A stretch of 49,847 nt of DNA from Rhodospirillaceae bacterium. Its GTDB lineage: Bacteria; Pseudomonadota; Alphaproteobacteria; Bin65. Shown here piece by piece: positions 17,264 through 26,429 of the stretch. Position numbers and translations under genes: made by a program. The first letter of the stretch is position 1, and every line of letters begins with the position of its first letter. The notes under the pieces were generated by a model that was given only the letters and a program-made list of their open reading frames with translations, had not been told where the DNA came from and ran no database searches. The stretch is from positions 1 to 49,847 of the forward strand of contig JAPOST010000138.1 of NCBI GenBank assembly GCA_026709535.1. The letters are read 5' to 3'.

Positions 17264-17656
17264 ATGCCAACGACAGGAAAGAGTAGTGCCATCGTCCGCG
17301 CCTTCCTCGCTGCAATGGAGGCGCGTGATCTTGAGGCGGCCAGGAGTTTTCTGGCGCCGGGATTTGAGATGATCTTTCCCGGCGCGACGCCCATGAAAGC
17401 GCTTGAGGAACTGGTTGTATGGTCGCAATCACGCTACCTGAGTGTCGGCAAGACATACGACCAGTTTGACGAGCTTTCGAGCGAAGCAGGACAAATCGTC
17501 GTTTATTGCTTCGGCCATCTTCATGGCGTATGGCCAGATGGAAACGTGTTCGATGGCATCCGGTTCATTGACCGGTTTACTGTCCGAGACAACAAGCTGA
17601 TAGACCAGAAGGTCTGGAATGATATGGGCGAAGCACAACTGGTGTTGCAGAAGTAA
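17264..17656 (+). CDS. NTF2-like/SnoaL-type small protein
   Basis: A 130-residue protein of the NTF2-like cone fold, from ATG 17264 just after the thiolase stop. Seen: IVRAFLAAMEARDLEAARSFLAPGFEMIFPG, the usual opening helix and strand, and a C-terminal IRFIDRFTVRDNKLIDQKVWND strand set. Family members include ketosteroid isomerase, SnoaL cyclases and many uncharacterised small enzymes. No catalytic residue can be assigned with confidence. Its place between thiolase and RidA suggests a helper step in the same pathway. Confidence 0.75.
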   Translation: MPTTGKSSAIVRAFLAAMEARDLEAARSFLAPGFEMIFPGATPMKALEELVVWSQSRYLSVGKTYDQFDELSSEAGQIVVYCFGHLHGVWPDGNVFDGIRFIDRFTVRDNKLIDQKVWNDMGEAQLVLQK

Positions 17657-17701
17657 TCCGCCTACGCTTCGCCGTGTTAATCTCAGCAAGAGGAATATCT
17701 C

Positions 17702-18097
17702 ATGCCCAAGGAAATTCCAGACGTTCCCGGTCTGACGGAAGGTGTGCGCAGTAACAACGTCCCATTGTCACCGGTGGTGAAGGCAAATGGCTTCGTCTTC
17801 GTGTCTGGCCAGCCACCGTTCGACGTAAAGACAGGAGAATTGGTGAAGGGTGATGTGGAAACCCAGACCCGGGCGTGTCTCGAAGCGCTCAAATACTGTC
17901 TGGAATGCGCCGGCTCCTCTCTGGAACAGGTTGTGAAAGTGACTGTCTTTTCGGTGAATGCCGCCCATTTTGCGCGCTTCAATGAAGTCTACAAGACCTA
18001 CTTCCCGAAGGACCCGCCGGCGCGATCTTTCGTGACTGTCGCCTCGTGGCCTCTTGATTTCGATATCGAGATAGAGTGCATTGCCCTTGCCGAATGA
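17702..18097 (+). CDS. RidA/YjgF/UK114 family enamine/imine deaminase
   Basis: A 131-residue RidA-family protein. Seen: GFVFVSGQPPFDVKTGELV, the conserved Arg in PPARSFVTVASW and Glu in IEIECIALAE that together bind and hydrolyse the imine in active members. A clear AGAGGA lies about 8 bases before the ATG. RidA proteins hydrolyse reactive enamine/imine intermediates to keto acids and ammonia. The next gene, which starts within its 3' end, is an FAD oxidase of the family that makes such imines, so the pair makes chemical sense. Confidence 0.9.
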   Translation: MPKEIPDVPGLTEGVRSNNVPLSPVVKANGFVFVSGQPPFDVKTGELVKGDVETQTRACLEALKYCLECAGSSLEQVVKVTVFSVNAAHFARFNEVYKTYFPKDPPARSFVTVASWPLDFDIEIECIALAE

Positions 18098-19343
18098 CCA
18101 CTCCGATAGAGGCAGTATCACGGTCTTGGGCGCCGGCATCGTCGGTACCTGCTGTGCCTTGGCGCTTCGGCTCGAGGGCTTCCAAGTCAAGCTGATTGAC
18201 CGGGATACACCGGGCGCTGGCGCATCCAGTGGCAATGCAGGAATGATCCAGACCGGGACTCCCATTCCCATGGCAACGCCAAGCACGCTGCGTCAAGCGC
18301 CTTCGATGCTGCTCGACTCCAGTAGCTCTCTGGTCATACGCTGGCGATATTTGCCGCGATTGATCCCTTGGCTGTGGCGCTTTTTTCGCCAGTCGACCGT
18401 ACGACGCGTGGAAGCGAACGCGAAGGCGCAAATGCAACTGCTTGATCATGTTGCCGACGCCTATCGAGAATTGATCAAGGCTGCCGACGCCGAGGACATG
18501 CTCCGCTATAAGGGAATGCTTTTCGTCTATAAAGGCGAGGCGGAGGCACAGGCCGCAGAGTGGGAGATAGACCTGTTCCGGCGCAATGGCGTGACGGTGG
18601 AAGCGCTGAGCATCGACGAGCTGCGCCAGATGGAACCAGCACTGAACCGAGAATACTCCCACGCCTACTACTTGCCGGACTGCTTTTACACCGTTGACCC
18701 CAAGAGACTGACGGAGCGTCTCGCCGAAGCTTTTGAACGGAAGGGCGGCATATTCAATCAGGCGGATGTTACCCGTATCGATATGGGCCCGGACGGGCCC
18801 GTGGGATTGCGTACCGAATCCGGGACGATTCCTGTAGAACGCTTGGTGCTGGCTGCTGGCGCCTTCTCGAAGCGGTTCGCCAAAGAAATGGGAAGCATCG
18901 TTCCACTGGAAACCGCCCGTGGCTACCATCTGATGGTCAGGAATGAGGATCTTCAACTGAATGGGCCGGTGGTCGACGGGACACGTCACTTCGCGGTGAC
19001 GCCGATGGCCGGCGGTCTCCGCTTGGGCGGTATGCTGGAACTGGCGAGCCTGAATGCCGCACCGAATTACGATCGTGCCGAGATGCTCTTGCCGCTGGCG
19101 CAGGATATGCTGCCGGATTTGAAGGGGATCGAGACGGAGTCCTGGATGGGGCATCGTCCGGCAATCCCCGACAGCTTGCCAGTCATTGAGCGGTCGCGCC
19201 GCTACACAAACACATTCTTTGCTTTCGGCCACGGCCAATTGGGCCTGACGATGGGTGCCCTCACTGGATTGTTGATCGCGGACCTTGCCGTCGGCCGCAG
19301 TCCACGGGTGGATCTCACGCCGTACCGGACCGATCGCTTCTAG
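18081..19343 (+). CDS. FAD-dependent D-amino-acid dehydrogenase/amine oxidase (DadA/DAO family)
   Basis: About 420 residues, starting with TTG at 18081 or 18087, inside the RidA gene. Seen: the Rossmann dinucleotide site VLGAGIVGTCCALAL, the DRDTPGAGASSGNAGMIQ segment typical of DadA, ARGYHLMV, and the C-terminal FAD loop FGHGQLGLTMGALTG. It oxidises a C-N bond of a D-amino acid, glycine derivative or similar amine to an imine in the cytoplasm or at the inner face of the membrane. Coupling to RidA supports imine release. Specificity is not visible. Confidence 0.88.
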   Translation: MPLPNDHSDRGSITVLGAGIVGTCCALALRLEGFQVKLIDRDTPGAGASSGNAGMIQTGTPIPMATPSTLRQAPSMLLDSSSSLVIRWRYLPRLIPWLWRFFRQSTVRRVEANAKAQMQLLDHVADAYRELIKAADAEDMLRYKGMLFVYKGEAEAQAAEWEIDLFRRNGVTVEALSIDELRQMEPALNREYSHAYYLPDCFYTVDPKRLTERLAEAFERKGGIFNQADVTRIDMGPDGPVGLRTESGTIPVERLVLAAGAFSKRFAKEMGSIVPLETARGYHLMVRNEDLQLNGPVVDGTRHFAVTPMAGGLRLGGMLELASLNAAPNYDRAEMLLPLAQDMLPDLKGIETESWMGHRPAIPDSLPVIERSRRYTNTFFAFGHGQLGLTMGALTGLLIADLAVGRSPRVDLTPYRTDRF

Positions 19344-19710
19344 GTTGCGCTTCCTTGATCCGGCAGCGTATTTTGGGTTTCTGGAGGCGTTGCGCGCACT
19401 TGGCCTCCGAGCCACCTTGGCGCAGGCCGCCTCGGCGGCCTGATCCCACGCCCCCTGGCGTCAGCCGCAGCATGTCACAACAGGTCACGGCCTCGATAAC
19501 GCCAGCGCCTTCCATGTCCACAACCTTCGGGGATGAGTTCAGCGAATAGGTGGCCGAGCGCTGATTTGCGTTGATGGCATTGATATCTGCTGCGGTATGC
19601 TGAAGACCTGTCTCCTCTGGATTCGTGTCGCCAACCTCAAGTTGTTCCCATTGCATGTCCTCAAGATCATCATGGATAGCAATCCGCATTGCGACAACCG
19701 ACTCCGTCAT
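19315..19710 (-). CDS. Candidate small hypothetical protein
   Basis: A 131-residue frame from ATG 19710 reading away from folP, with a purine-rich GGGAAGAG about 8 bases upstream. The first half is acidic and protein-like (MRIAIHDDLEDMQWEQLEVG), while the second half becomes Arg/Gly-rich and overlaps the 3' end of the FAD oxidase gene by 29 bases, so only the first part may be meaningful. No family recognised. Confidence 0.2.
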   Translation of the reverse strand: MTESVVAMRIAIHDDLEDMQWEQLEVGDTNPEETGLQHTAADINAINANQRSATYSLNSSPKVVDMEGAGVIEAVTCCDMLRLTPGGVGSGRRGGLRQGGSEAKCAQRLQKPKIRCRIKEAQPRSDRSGTA

Positions 19711-19789
19711 TTTGTCTCTTCCCCATTGTATCCACGTTCTGAGTACGCAAGAGAAAATTTCGCCAACTCCAAAATCGGAATAATACCCC
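19344..19789. other. Gene-poor stretch between FAD oxidase and folP
   Basis: About 445 bases. It contains a perfect inverted repeat CAGGCCGCC-TC-GGCGGCCTG at 19423-19442, which could fold as an 8-base-pair stem but lacks a T tract. On the minus strand a candidate small frame starts at 19710 (separate entry). No ftsH, the usual neighbour of folP in this class, is present. Confidence 0.4.
19423..19442. repeat. Perfect GC-rich inverted repeat downstream of FAD oxidase
   Basis: CAGGCCGCC and GGCGGCCTG separated by TC. It lies 80 bases after the FAD oxidase stop. It may act as a transcription barrier or RNA-stabilising stem, but there is no following run of T, so a standard terminator is not supported. 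Confidence 0.4.
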
Positions 19790-20626
19790 TTGGCTTCATG
19801 CGACCTATCCAATCAATGGGTGGACCTACTGCCGGATGGACGCCCGGCGCTGATGGGCATTGTCAATATAACGCCGGACAGCTTTTCCGATGGTGGCCAA
19901 TTTTATGAAGTGCAGGACGCGATCAATCATGTGCAAAAATTGATCTCCGCTGGTGCCGACATCATTGATATCGGCGGTGAATCAACCCGTCCTGGCGCTG
20001 CCCCGGTGACTCCAAAAGAAGAGCTTCGGCGGACGATGGGGCCACTGGCGTATGCGGTAGAGACCGGAACGCTTGTGTCGATCGATACCCGAAACGCTGC
20101 CGTGATGCGCGGCGCGTTGCGCCACCGGGACACAGTGATCATCAACGATATCAGCGCCTTGCGTAATGACTCCAAGAGCATTGAATTGGTCATACAGGAA
20201 CAGCCGCCGGTCATTCTGATGCATATGGCGGGCGAGCCGGCTACCATGAACGATGATCCGCACTATGACGACATAGTCGCCGACGTGATCAACTGGCTGG
20301 TGTCCCGGGCTGAGTTCTGCATGGCAGCAGGCTTGGATCGTGGTTGTATTGCGCTTGATCCAGGCCTCGGCTTTGGCAAAGCGCACGCTCATGACCTGGC
20401 ACTGTTGGACAACCTTGATCGGATTGTCGATCTGGGCTTTCCGGTGTGCATAGGAGCTTCGCGCAAGCTGACAAGCTGGTCGGCAACACCGACGACCAGG
20501 CTGGTCGTTTCAACCACGGCGGCAGTCATTGCAGCGATGAAGGGTGCAGCGATCCTGCGGGTTCACGATGTGGCTGAAACCCGTGGCGCCTTGCGCATCG
20601 CCGGGTACGATATGTCACGATCTTGA
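19790..20626 (+). CDS. folP: Dihydropteroate synthase
   Basis: A 278-residue TIM-barrel enzyme that joins pterin pyrophosphate to p-aminobenzoate in folate synthesis and is the sulfonamide target. Seen: [38 protein letters not shown] and CIGASRK, all family signatures in order. The longest frame begins with TTG at 19790 after CGGAAT; no good in-frame ATG is available upstream of the catalytic core, so a TTG or GTG (19820) start is likely. glmM follows by 70 bases, the classic alphaproteobacterial order, although ftsH is missing in front. Confidence 0.93.
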   Translation: MASCDLSNQWVDLLPDGRPALMGIVNITPDSFSDGGQFYEVQDAINHVQKLISAGADIIDIGGESTRPGAAPVTPKEELRRTMGPLAYAVETGTLVSIDTRNAAVMRGALRHRDTVIINDISALRNDSKSIELVIQEQPPVILMHMAGEPATMNDDPHYDDIVADVINWLVSRAEFCMAAGLDRGCIALDPGLGFGKAHAHDLALLDNLDRIVDLGFPVCIGASRKLTSWSATPTTRLVVSTTAAVIAAMKGAAILRVHDVAETRGALRIAGYDMSRS

Positions 20627-20696
20627 GAAATTACTTCCCGCGGGCAATCATATGGGACTTCGAAAAATCACCGGAATTAAAGACCAGGATGGCGCT

Positions 20697-22055
20697 ATGA
20701 ACCGCAGGTTCTTTGGTACTGACGGCATTCGCGGCGTTGCCAACCGTGAGCCCATGACTGCGACAACGGCATTGACGCTAGCTGCTGCAGCGGGCAGCTA
20801 TTTCCGGCGAGGCGAACATCGGCATCGGGTGGTCATCGGCAAAGATACGCGGTTGTCCGGCTACATGCTGGAACCGGCGTTGACGGCTGGCTTCATCTCA
20901 ATGGGTATGGATGTGATCCTGGTGGGGCCGTTGCCGACGCCGGCGATTGCCATGCTGACTCCATCCCTGCGCGCCGACGCGGGCGTCATGATCTCGGCGT
21001 CTCACAACGCTTACCAAGACAATGGCATCAAGTTGTTCGGACCAGATGGCAACAAGCTCTCTGACAACATCGAATTGGAAATCGAGCGGCGCATGCAGAT
21101 CGGCATTGCCGAGATCGGGCCGGCAAATTCTTCGGACCTCGGCCGGGCGCAACGGCTGGATGATGCGCCCGGCCGTTACATAGAGTTCGCCAAGGCTACC
21201 TTCCCGACGGAATTGAGATTGAAGGGCCTGAAGATCGTTGTCGATTGCGCCAACGGGGCTGCTTACAAGACCGCTCCGGCCGTGCTGTTCGAGCTCGGCG
21301 CTGAAGTGATTCCGATTGCCGTATCCCCCAATGGCTTCAACATAAACAAGGATTGCGGCGCCGCTGCCCCCGAAGTGCTGGCGACCGCTGTCGTGACACA
21401 CGGCGCTCATGTTGGCATCGCGCTTGATGGCGATGCGGACCGCGTTCAAATGGTGGACGAGAAGGGCCAAGTCATCGACGGTGACCAGCTCATGGCGTTG
21501 ATCGCTCGCAGTTGGCGTTGCGCCAACAAGCTGAGAGGTGGTGGGGTGGTCACGACCGTCATGTCAAATATGGGCTTGGAGCGATATCTGAAAGAGATGA
21601 CGCTGAGTCTGATTCGAACCAAGGTAGGCGACCGGTATGTGGTCGAGCACATGCGCAGTCACGGCTTCAATGTGGGCGGTGAGCAATCCGGCCACATCGT
21701 TCTGACCGACTATAACACGACCGGCGACGGCCTCATCGCGGCGCTGCAGGTGCTGGCAGAACTGGTCAGATCCGACCGCCCGACGAGCGAGGTTACCCGG
21801 CTGTTCGAGCCGGTACCGCAGCGTTTGAGAAGCGTCCGTTTCAAGACAAACGACAAGAAGATGCCGCTTGAGGCTTCAGGGGTCAGGAGAGCTGTCGCTG
21901 AAGGGGAGAGCCGCTTGGGTGACAGCGGACGCATTGTGATTCGGAAATCGGGGACCGAGCCAGTTATTCGGATCATGGTAGAGGGTGATGACGAGGATAT
22001 GGTCATTGACATTGTAGAATTGATCTACGCCTCGATTGAAGACGCCGCCTCGTGA
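20697..22055 (+). CDS. glmM: Phosphoglucosamine mutase
   Basis: A 452-residue enzyme converting glucosamine-6-phosphate to glucosamine-1-phosphate for UDP-GlcNAc and peptidoglycan. Start at ATG 20697 gives the standard N-terminus [16 protein letters not shown] with AGGA just upstream; a longer frame back to 20544 overlaps folP and is rejected. Seen: active-site Ser102 in [15 protein letters not shown], metal loop ALDGDADR, substrate loop GGEQSGHI and phosphate loop [15 protein letters not shown]. Its stop overlaps the GTG of thiD. Confidence 0.96.
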   Translation: MNRRFFGTDGIRGVANREPMTATTALTLAAAAGSYFRRGEHRHRVVIGKDTRLSGYMLEPALTAGFISMGMDVILVGPLPTPAIAMLTPSLRADAGVMISASHNAYQDNGIKLFGPDGNKLSDNIELEIERRMQIGIAEIGPANSSDLGRAQRLDDAPGRYIEFAKATFPTELRLKGLKIVVDCANGAAYKTAPAVLFELGAEVIPIAVSPNGFNINKDCGAAAPEVLATAVVTHGAHVGIALDGDADRVQMVDEKGQVIDGDQLMALIARSWRCANKLRGGGVVTTVMSNMGLERYLKEMTLSLIRTKVGDRYVVEHMRSHGFNVGGEQSGHIVLTDYNTTGDGLIAALQVLAELVRSDRPTSEVTRLFEPVPQRLRSVRFKTNDKKMPLEASGVRRAVAEGESRLGDSGRIVIRKSGTEPVIRIMVEGDDEDMVIDIVELIYASIEDAAS

Positions 22056-22882
22056 ACGGGCGAGTTCTCATTATCGCCGGCTCCGACTCGGGCGGCGGCG
22101 CCGGAATCCAGGCGGACATCAAGACTGTCACGGCGCTGGGCGGGTTCGCTATGACCGCCGTGACTGCGTTGACAGCCCAGAATACGCTTGGGGTTCACGG
22201 CGTTATCGGGATAGAGCCAGGATTTATCCGCCAGCAGATCGACGTGGTGATCCAAGATCTGGGTGTTGATGCCATCAAGACCGGCATGCTGCATAACACA
22301 CCGGTGATTGAAACAGTGGCGGCTGCCATCGCGGAAGCGGCACCCGAAGTACCGCTGGTAGTCGATCCGGTGATGGTCGCCAAAGGCGGCGGCGCGTTAC
22401 TGCAAGATGAAGCTGTTATGGCGCTACGCGACCACCTGCTTCCGCTCGCAACTGTCGTCACGCCGAACTTGCCGGAAGCTGGCGTACTGCTTGGCTGGGC
22501 CGTGCCAGATCGAGATACCATGTCGGCCGCCGCCGCCAGGTTGGCAACGCTGGGCCCCCAGGCTGTCCTGCTGAAAGGCGGACATTTGGATGGGGGCGAA
22601 GTGATGGATCTGTTGACCGTCACCGGACGTGAACCGACAACGTGGTTGGACCCTCGTATCGACTCAGTTCATACCCACGGGACAGGCTGCACATTGGCTT
22701 CGGCGGTAGCGACCGGGCTGGCGCAGGGTATGGCGCTTGAAGAAGCGGTGGCGCGTGCGCGGAACTACGTCCGGGCGGCCATTCTCGAAGCGCCGGGCTA
22801 TGGTAGCGGGTACGGACCACTGAACCATACTCCCTCGAAAATAGCTGGGCAGGAAAAGGGCGAGATTCATGGGGGCGAATAG
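22052..22882 (+). CDS. thiD: Hydroxymethylpyrimidine/phosphomethylpyrimidine kinase
   Basis: A 276-residue ribokinase-fold enzyme that phosphorylates HMP and HMP-P in thiamine synthesis. The GTG at 22052 overlaps the glmM stop. Seen: [19 protein letters not shown] at the N-terminus, [22 protein letters not shown] and the anion-hole loop [14 protein letters not shown]. No other thi genes are nearby. The last ~20 residues after YGPLNH are a polar tail, longer than usual. Confidence 0.95.
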   Translation: MNGRVLIIAGSDSGGGAGIQADIKTVTALGGFAMTAVTALTAQNTLGVHGVIGIEPGFIRQQIDVVIQDLGVDAIKTGMLHNTPVIETVAAAIAEAAPEVPLVVDPVMVAKGGGALLQDEAVMALRDHLLPLATVVTPNLPEAGVLLGWAVPDRDTMSAAAARLATLGPQAVLLKGGHLDGGEVMDLLTVTGREPTTWLDPRIDSVHTHGTGCTLASAVATGLAQGMALEEAVARARNYVRAAILEAPGYGSGYGPLNHTPSKIAGQEKGEIHGGE

Positions 22883-23366
22883 TAGTGGCTTGTAGCGAAA
22901 CCGCCATCGTAGCGGTCCCAGGTGGTGAGCGTCATCTCCCTACGCCCAGAACTCGTCCTCAAGACAAACCCGCCATCGTTGCCCTCCAAAAATCACCTGC
23001 GAGACCCGGACCCGGAGGGTCAAGTTACCGCCGTCGCCACCGCGTCAAGGCCACCAACCAGGAATGTGGGGATCGGTCGAAATGCCGTCTCGGCACGAAA
23101 TCGTCTGCTCCTGTTGGGTGGTTGGGTACTAACCCCAATTGTAGAGACACTAGGTGATCGATCCGTCAAAGCGACCGGCAATCGCCGAGTGAAAACAAGC
23201 TACACCTCCAACCGCTATTGCACATTCGCCATCTTGCCGGGCGTCCCATCCGAAATAGGCGTCAGCGGAGAGTGCCAAAACCCGATTTTCGGCGCCAAAG
23301 CGATATCCGCCAGCTATTTAGATGCCCTGACCCGCTCTGGCATCAGGCATCGCATGAATCCTTTTA
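22883..23366. other. Convergent intergenic region thiD / dinB
   Basis: About 480 bases between convergent genes. Open frames here lack family resemblance. No tRNA, terminator with T tract, or IS end was recognised. Confidence 0.4.
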
Positions 23367-24644
23367 TCAACGCATCTTACTGCGCAAGCTGCGGCCTTTA
23401 AGAATGATGTCAGGTCCGAGCTTGTCGCGGACCGCGTCCAACGTGTGCTCGACCTCCGCGCGTTTGCGCGCTTCCGAGTCGAGGAGCTGGTCAGTATGGT
23501 CGCCAGCGACGGAAAGATCACTGAGTCCGATCCCGATCAGGCGAAAGGCAGTACCGTCGCATTCGCTGGCGAGCATCGGGCGCGCCGCCTGATACATGTC
23601 TTCGGCGAGATTGGTGGGCTCGCCTGTTTGGCGGCTTCGGGTGCGTAATCGGAAATCTTTGGTCTTGAGTTTAAGTGTCAGGGTATGGCCCACCATGTTC
23701 GCCGCTTTCATGCGACGGGATACCACTTCGCACAGTGGCCACAAACGGGCTTCCAGTTGATCTATATTGGCCAAATCCTCGTTGAACGTCGTTTCGGAAG
23801 ACACGCTCTTGGCATCGTTGCTGCGATGGACTGTTCGACTATCATCGCCATGGGACAATCGGTACAGGCGGTGACCGAGACTGCCGTATCGGGACAGCAG
23901 AGTCTCTTCATCCAATTGTTGCAGTTGGCCGACGGTTTGAATACCGTCCTTTGAGAGTTTTCTGCACATTGCCTTGCCCACGCCCCAGATGATACTGACC
24001 GGTTGGCGGGCGAGAAAATCCTTGGATTCGCCGCGGCCAATAATAGAAAAGCCTCGCGGCTTGTCGAGGTCTGAAGCGATCTTGGCAAGGAACTTGTTGT
24101 AGCTGAGACCGACCGAAACCGTTATGCCGATTTCACCTTCGATGCGGCGAACGAGGCTTGAGAGTACGATGGCTGGCGGCGCTCCAAGAAGGCGCATCGT
24201 GCCGGTCAGGTCCAGAAAGGCTTCGTCGATTGAGATCGGCTCCACGGCGGGAGTCAGCTTCTGCATCAGGCGACGGATTTCTTTTCCGATTGCGCTGTAT
24301 TTCGCCATATCGGGTTTGATGACAACGGCATCTGGACAGGCCTTCAGGGCCTTGAACATGGGCATGGCAGAATGGATGCCATAGATTCGCGCGATGTAGC
24401 AGGCGGCGCTTACCACGCCGCGCTTGCCACCGCCAACGATCACGGGTTTGCCGCGAAGACTGGGATCGTCGCGTTTTTCCACGCTGGCATAAAAGGAATC
24501 GCAATCGATATGGGCGATGCTGAGGTCAAAAAGCTCGTCGTGGAAGATCAACCGTCGTCCACCGCAATGAGTACATCGATCACTAGCGGCCGAAGACGAA
24601 GCAGTCGTCAACACGGTATCGCAATTGCGGCAGAAGCCAGTCAT
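23367..24644 (-). CDS. dinB: DNA polymerase IV with N-terminal zinc ribbon
   Basis: A 425-residue Y-family translesion polymerase. Seen: an N-terminal four-cysteine ribbon (CRNC at residues 5-8 and CTHC at 24-27), typical of the alphaproteobacterial DinB subgroup; then IAHIDCDSFYASVEKRDDPSL (metal-binding Asp, steric-gate region), RGVVSAACYIARIYGI, and SIDEAFLDL with the other catalytic acids; then VGLSYNKFLAKIASD and the IWGVGKAMCRKL thumb. The C-terminus ends KGRSLRSKMR without a clear beta-clamp peptide. It is probably SOS-induced in relatives, but no LexA box was identified here. Confidence 0.94.
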   Translation of the reverse strand: MTGFCRNCDTVLTTASSSAASDRCTHCGGRRLIFHDELFDLSIAHIDCDSFYASVEKRDDPSLRGKPVIVGGGKRGVVSAACYIARIYGIHSAMPMFKALKACPDAVVIKPDMAKYSAIGKEIRRLMQKLTPAVEPISIDEAFLDLTGTMRLLGAPPAIVLSSLVRRIEGEIGITVSVGLSYNKFLAKIASDLDKPRGFSIIGRGESKDFLARQPVSIIWGVGKAMCRKLSKDGIQTVGQLQQLDEETLLSRYGSLGHRLYRLSHGDDSRTVHRSNDAKSVSSETTFNEDLANIDQLEARLWPLCEVVSRRMKAANMVGHTLTLKLKTKDFRLRTRSRQTGEPTNLAEDMYQAARPMLASECDGTAFRLIGIGLSDLSVAGDHTDQLLDSEARKRAEVEHTLDAVRDKLGPDIILKGRSLRSKMR

Positions 24645-24747
24645 GGTAAGACGCTGCTACGGGACCATTCAAAGGCACATTAGCACATTCTTGGCCAGCG
24701 CGTTCTGGACAGTTTTTGGTTGTGGATTTCAGCACGCCAGCGCGACC

Positions 24748-25501
24748 ATGGTGGGAGGTCACCTCCAGCCGGGCGACCACCTGACGCTGGCGGTTCCACG
24801 AGCTGGCGGCGTCATCGAACTCAGCGCGAAGCCGCGGACCTTGTCGGCATCGGTTTGGGCGCGCCGCATTCCCCATCAGGCCGAAGATGTCATCGACGCC
24901 GTTCTCCTCGCACCACGCCATCGCCACGGAAGGTGAGCCAGATGCGCCGCGTCAGGTGCTTGAGCATGCTCGACCCCGGACGGCGTCTTGCACGGGCGCA
25001 GAAGAACAGCCACCGGCCTGCCGCTCTCGACATGGTAGACATGAACGGGCAGGAAGCACCTAGTGTCGTGGAAACTGTTGAACCGCGAGAGTTGATGGTG
25101 GCCGTGCGCCGGATCGCAGGTCTCGCCGATGTCGAGCGTGATCGCCGGCGGCGGGAAGGAATGGCAGAAGATGTCGATCGGCGCAGCAGCCTACCTCGCT
25201 GAGCGACGGCGCGTTCTCCAGCCGGCTCATGGTGGGATGCGAACAGAGATGGCGCCAGCTTGAACAGCGGATCGGTCCTCAGATCGTCGCAATTATCGGC
25301 GTCCTCGTAGCCGCAGGCGATCGCGAACATGCGGAAGCGCAGCATCGCTGGCAGGGCTGTGGACCGTCCGCGCCGGCACTCCGCCCCGCGCAACAATAAA
25401 AGTCTGCCATCCGACGAGATCGAACCGCCCGCGAAATCGGCGGTCACTTTCTTGCGGCTGACGGCTGGAAGATCGAATGGGGAAAGGGCATCTTCGGTCA
25501 T
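24748..25501 (-). pseudogene. IS1380-family transposase remnant
   Basis: The minus strand from ATG 25501 reads FDLPAVSRKKVTADFAGG and ISSDGRLLLLRGAE, then MLRFRMFAIACGYEDADNCDD and LRTDPLFKLAP, which is the N-terminal part of IS1380-family transposases. About 30 residues between RGAE and the MLRFRM stretch are missing. After PLFKLA the frame shifts: SRFNSFHDTRCFLPVHVYH and SGRPVAVLLRPCKTPSG continue in another frame, and MAWCEENGVDDIFGL follows in a third. Similarity ends near 24748, so the C-terminal ~40% is gone. Several frameshifts and a deletion make it inactive. No terminal inverted repeats were found. Confidence 0.8.
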
Positions 25502-25559
25502 GGCGGCGTGGCGCTTTCGTTGCTTCGGAAGAAATCCGCTCGGAAACGAATTTCTGCCC

Positions 25560-26048
25560 GAAACCAACAACTTGCGCCACATCCGCCACAAATTCACCTC
25601 GTCATCAAGAATAAAGCAGGTCAGCGTGGTAAATCCGGCGGATATGCGGTGAAGGCGGTTGGTCTTACCTCGGGAGGTCTGGGTCGTACCTCTGGATGTC
25701 CCAGACTGAAACAGTTCCGCAAAGGCCGTGATCTTCTTGCTCTTTCCCGGTCCGGCGCACGACCCGCCGGAGGGACGCAAGTGCTGCCCGATGGTGTCCG
25801 CGCCTGGGCAGACGATGAGACGCGCCAACTGGCGCGTGATCTCGGCTTTGCGCCCGTCGTTCCGCCACTCAAACCTGGCATGCGATCCTTGTTTGTACGA
25901 CCAAGAGGCATGCAAGTGCCGCCATGAGATCAAGCGCTTGTTCAGAAGGCTCGAGGGCTTCCGCCGCATCTGCTCCCTTTTCGCCAAATGCGACATCCTC
26001 TTCCCGGGCTTAGTCCACTTCGGACTCATCCACGATGCTCGGCGTTAG
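25560..26048 (+). pseudogene. IS5-family transposase remnant (C-terminal part)
   Basis: Plus-strand fragments in two frames add up to the C-terminal half of an IS5-family transposase: IHLVIKNKAG near 25590, WADDETRQLARDLGFAPVVPP near 25805-25865, then after a frameshift YDQEACKCRHEIKRLFRRLEG and FRRICSLFAKCDILFPGLVHF, ending LIHDARR and TAG at 26048. The YDx(n)RHEIxRLFxRLxGFRR block is the DDE-end signature of the family. The following GGGAACACGCCC at 26051-26062 may be its terminal inverted repeat. The 5' half is missing where it meets the IS1380 remnant. Confidence 0.7.
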
Positions 26049-26144
26049 TGGGAACACGCCCTAATCGAACTGTAGGGATATAAAGCAGTCCGTAAATCGT
26101 CAGTTTCGCGCCAAATTGCTGTCCGGTTGTGCTCTTGAAACGTC

Positions 26145-26315
26145 CTATTTGATCTTTGCTTCCCTGAACAGAACATGTTTACGGGCGACCGGGTCGTACT
26201 TCTTCTTTTCCATTTTCTCGGTGGTATTTTTAGGGTTCTTGAAGGTCACGTAGAAATAGCCGGTGTCCGCAGTACTGACGAGGCGGATTTGCTGGGTGTT
26301 CGGGCGTTTCGGCAT
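26145..26315 (-). CDS. rpmG: 50S ribosomal protein L33
   Basis: A 56-residue gene found by reading the minus strand by hand. It begins [20 protein letters not shown] and ends [20 protein letters not shown]. The [15 protein letters not shown] and [10 protein letters not shown] blocks are diagnostic for L33. It lacks the zinc-binding cysteines, so it is the zinc-independent form usual in proteobacteria. In this class it often sits near an S41 peptidase and dinB, as here, apart from the insertion-sequence scar in between. Confidence 0.95.
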   Translation of the reverse strand: MPKRPNTQQIRLVSTADTGYFYVTFKNPKNTTEKMEKKKYDPVARKHVLFREAKIK

Positions 26316-26429
26316 TGAGTAAGTGTTCCACTTGGCGGCCGCGGATGGAGCGAGCCGCTGCTATTGATCCAAGACAAGGAAGGTTAGGGATTCAGACAAT
26401 ACTGTCAACAGCGGGCGACAATTTTTGGG

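Noticed and set aside
17979..19415. Minus-strand frame of 478 codons opposite RidA and the FAD oxidase
   Set aside because: Translation is rich in His/Gln/Arg with no recognisable family, while the plus strand encodes an intact oxidase with Rossmann motif.
20544..20696. N-terminal extension of GlmM by 51 residues
   Set aside because: It overlaps folP in another frame, and the canonical [13 protein letters not shown] start with AGGA upstream is at 20697.
22922..23401. 159-codon frame after thiD
   Set aside because: It overlaps the 3' end of dinB on the other strand and has no protein-like motifs.
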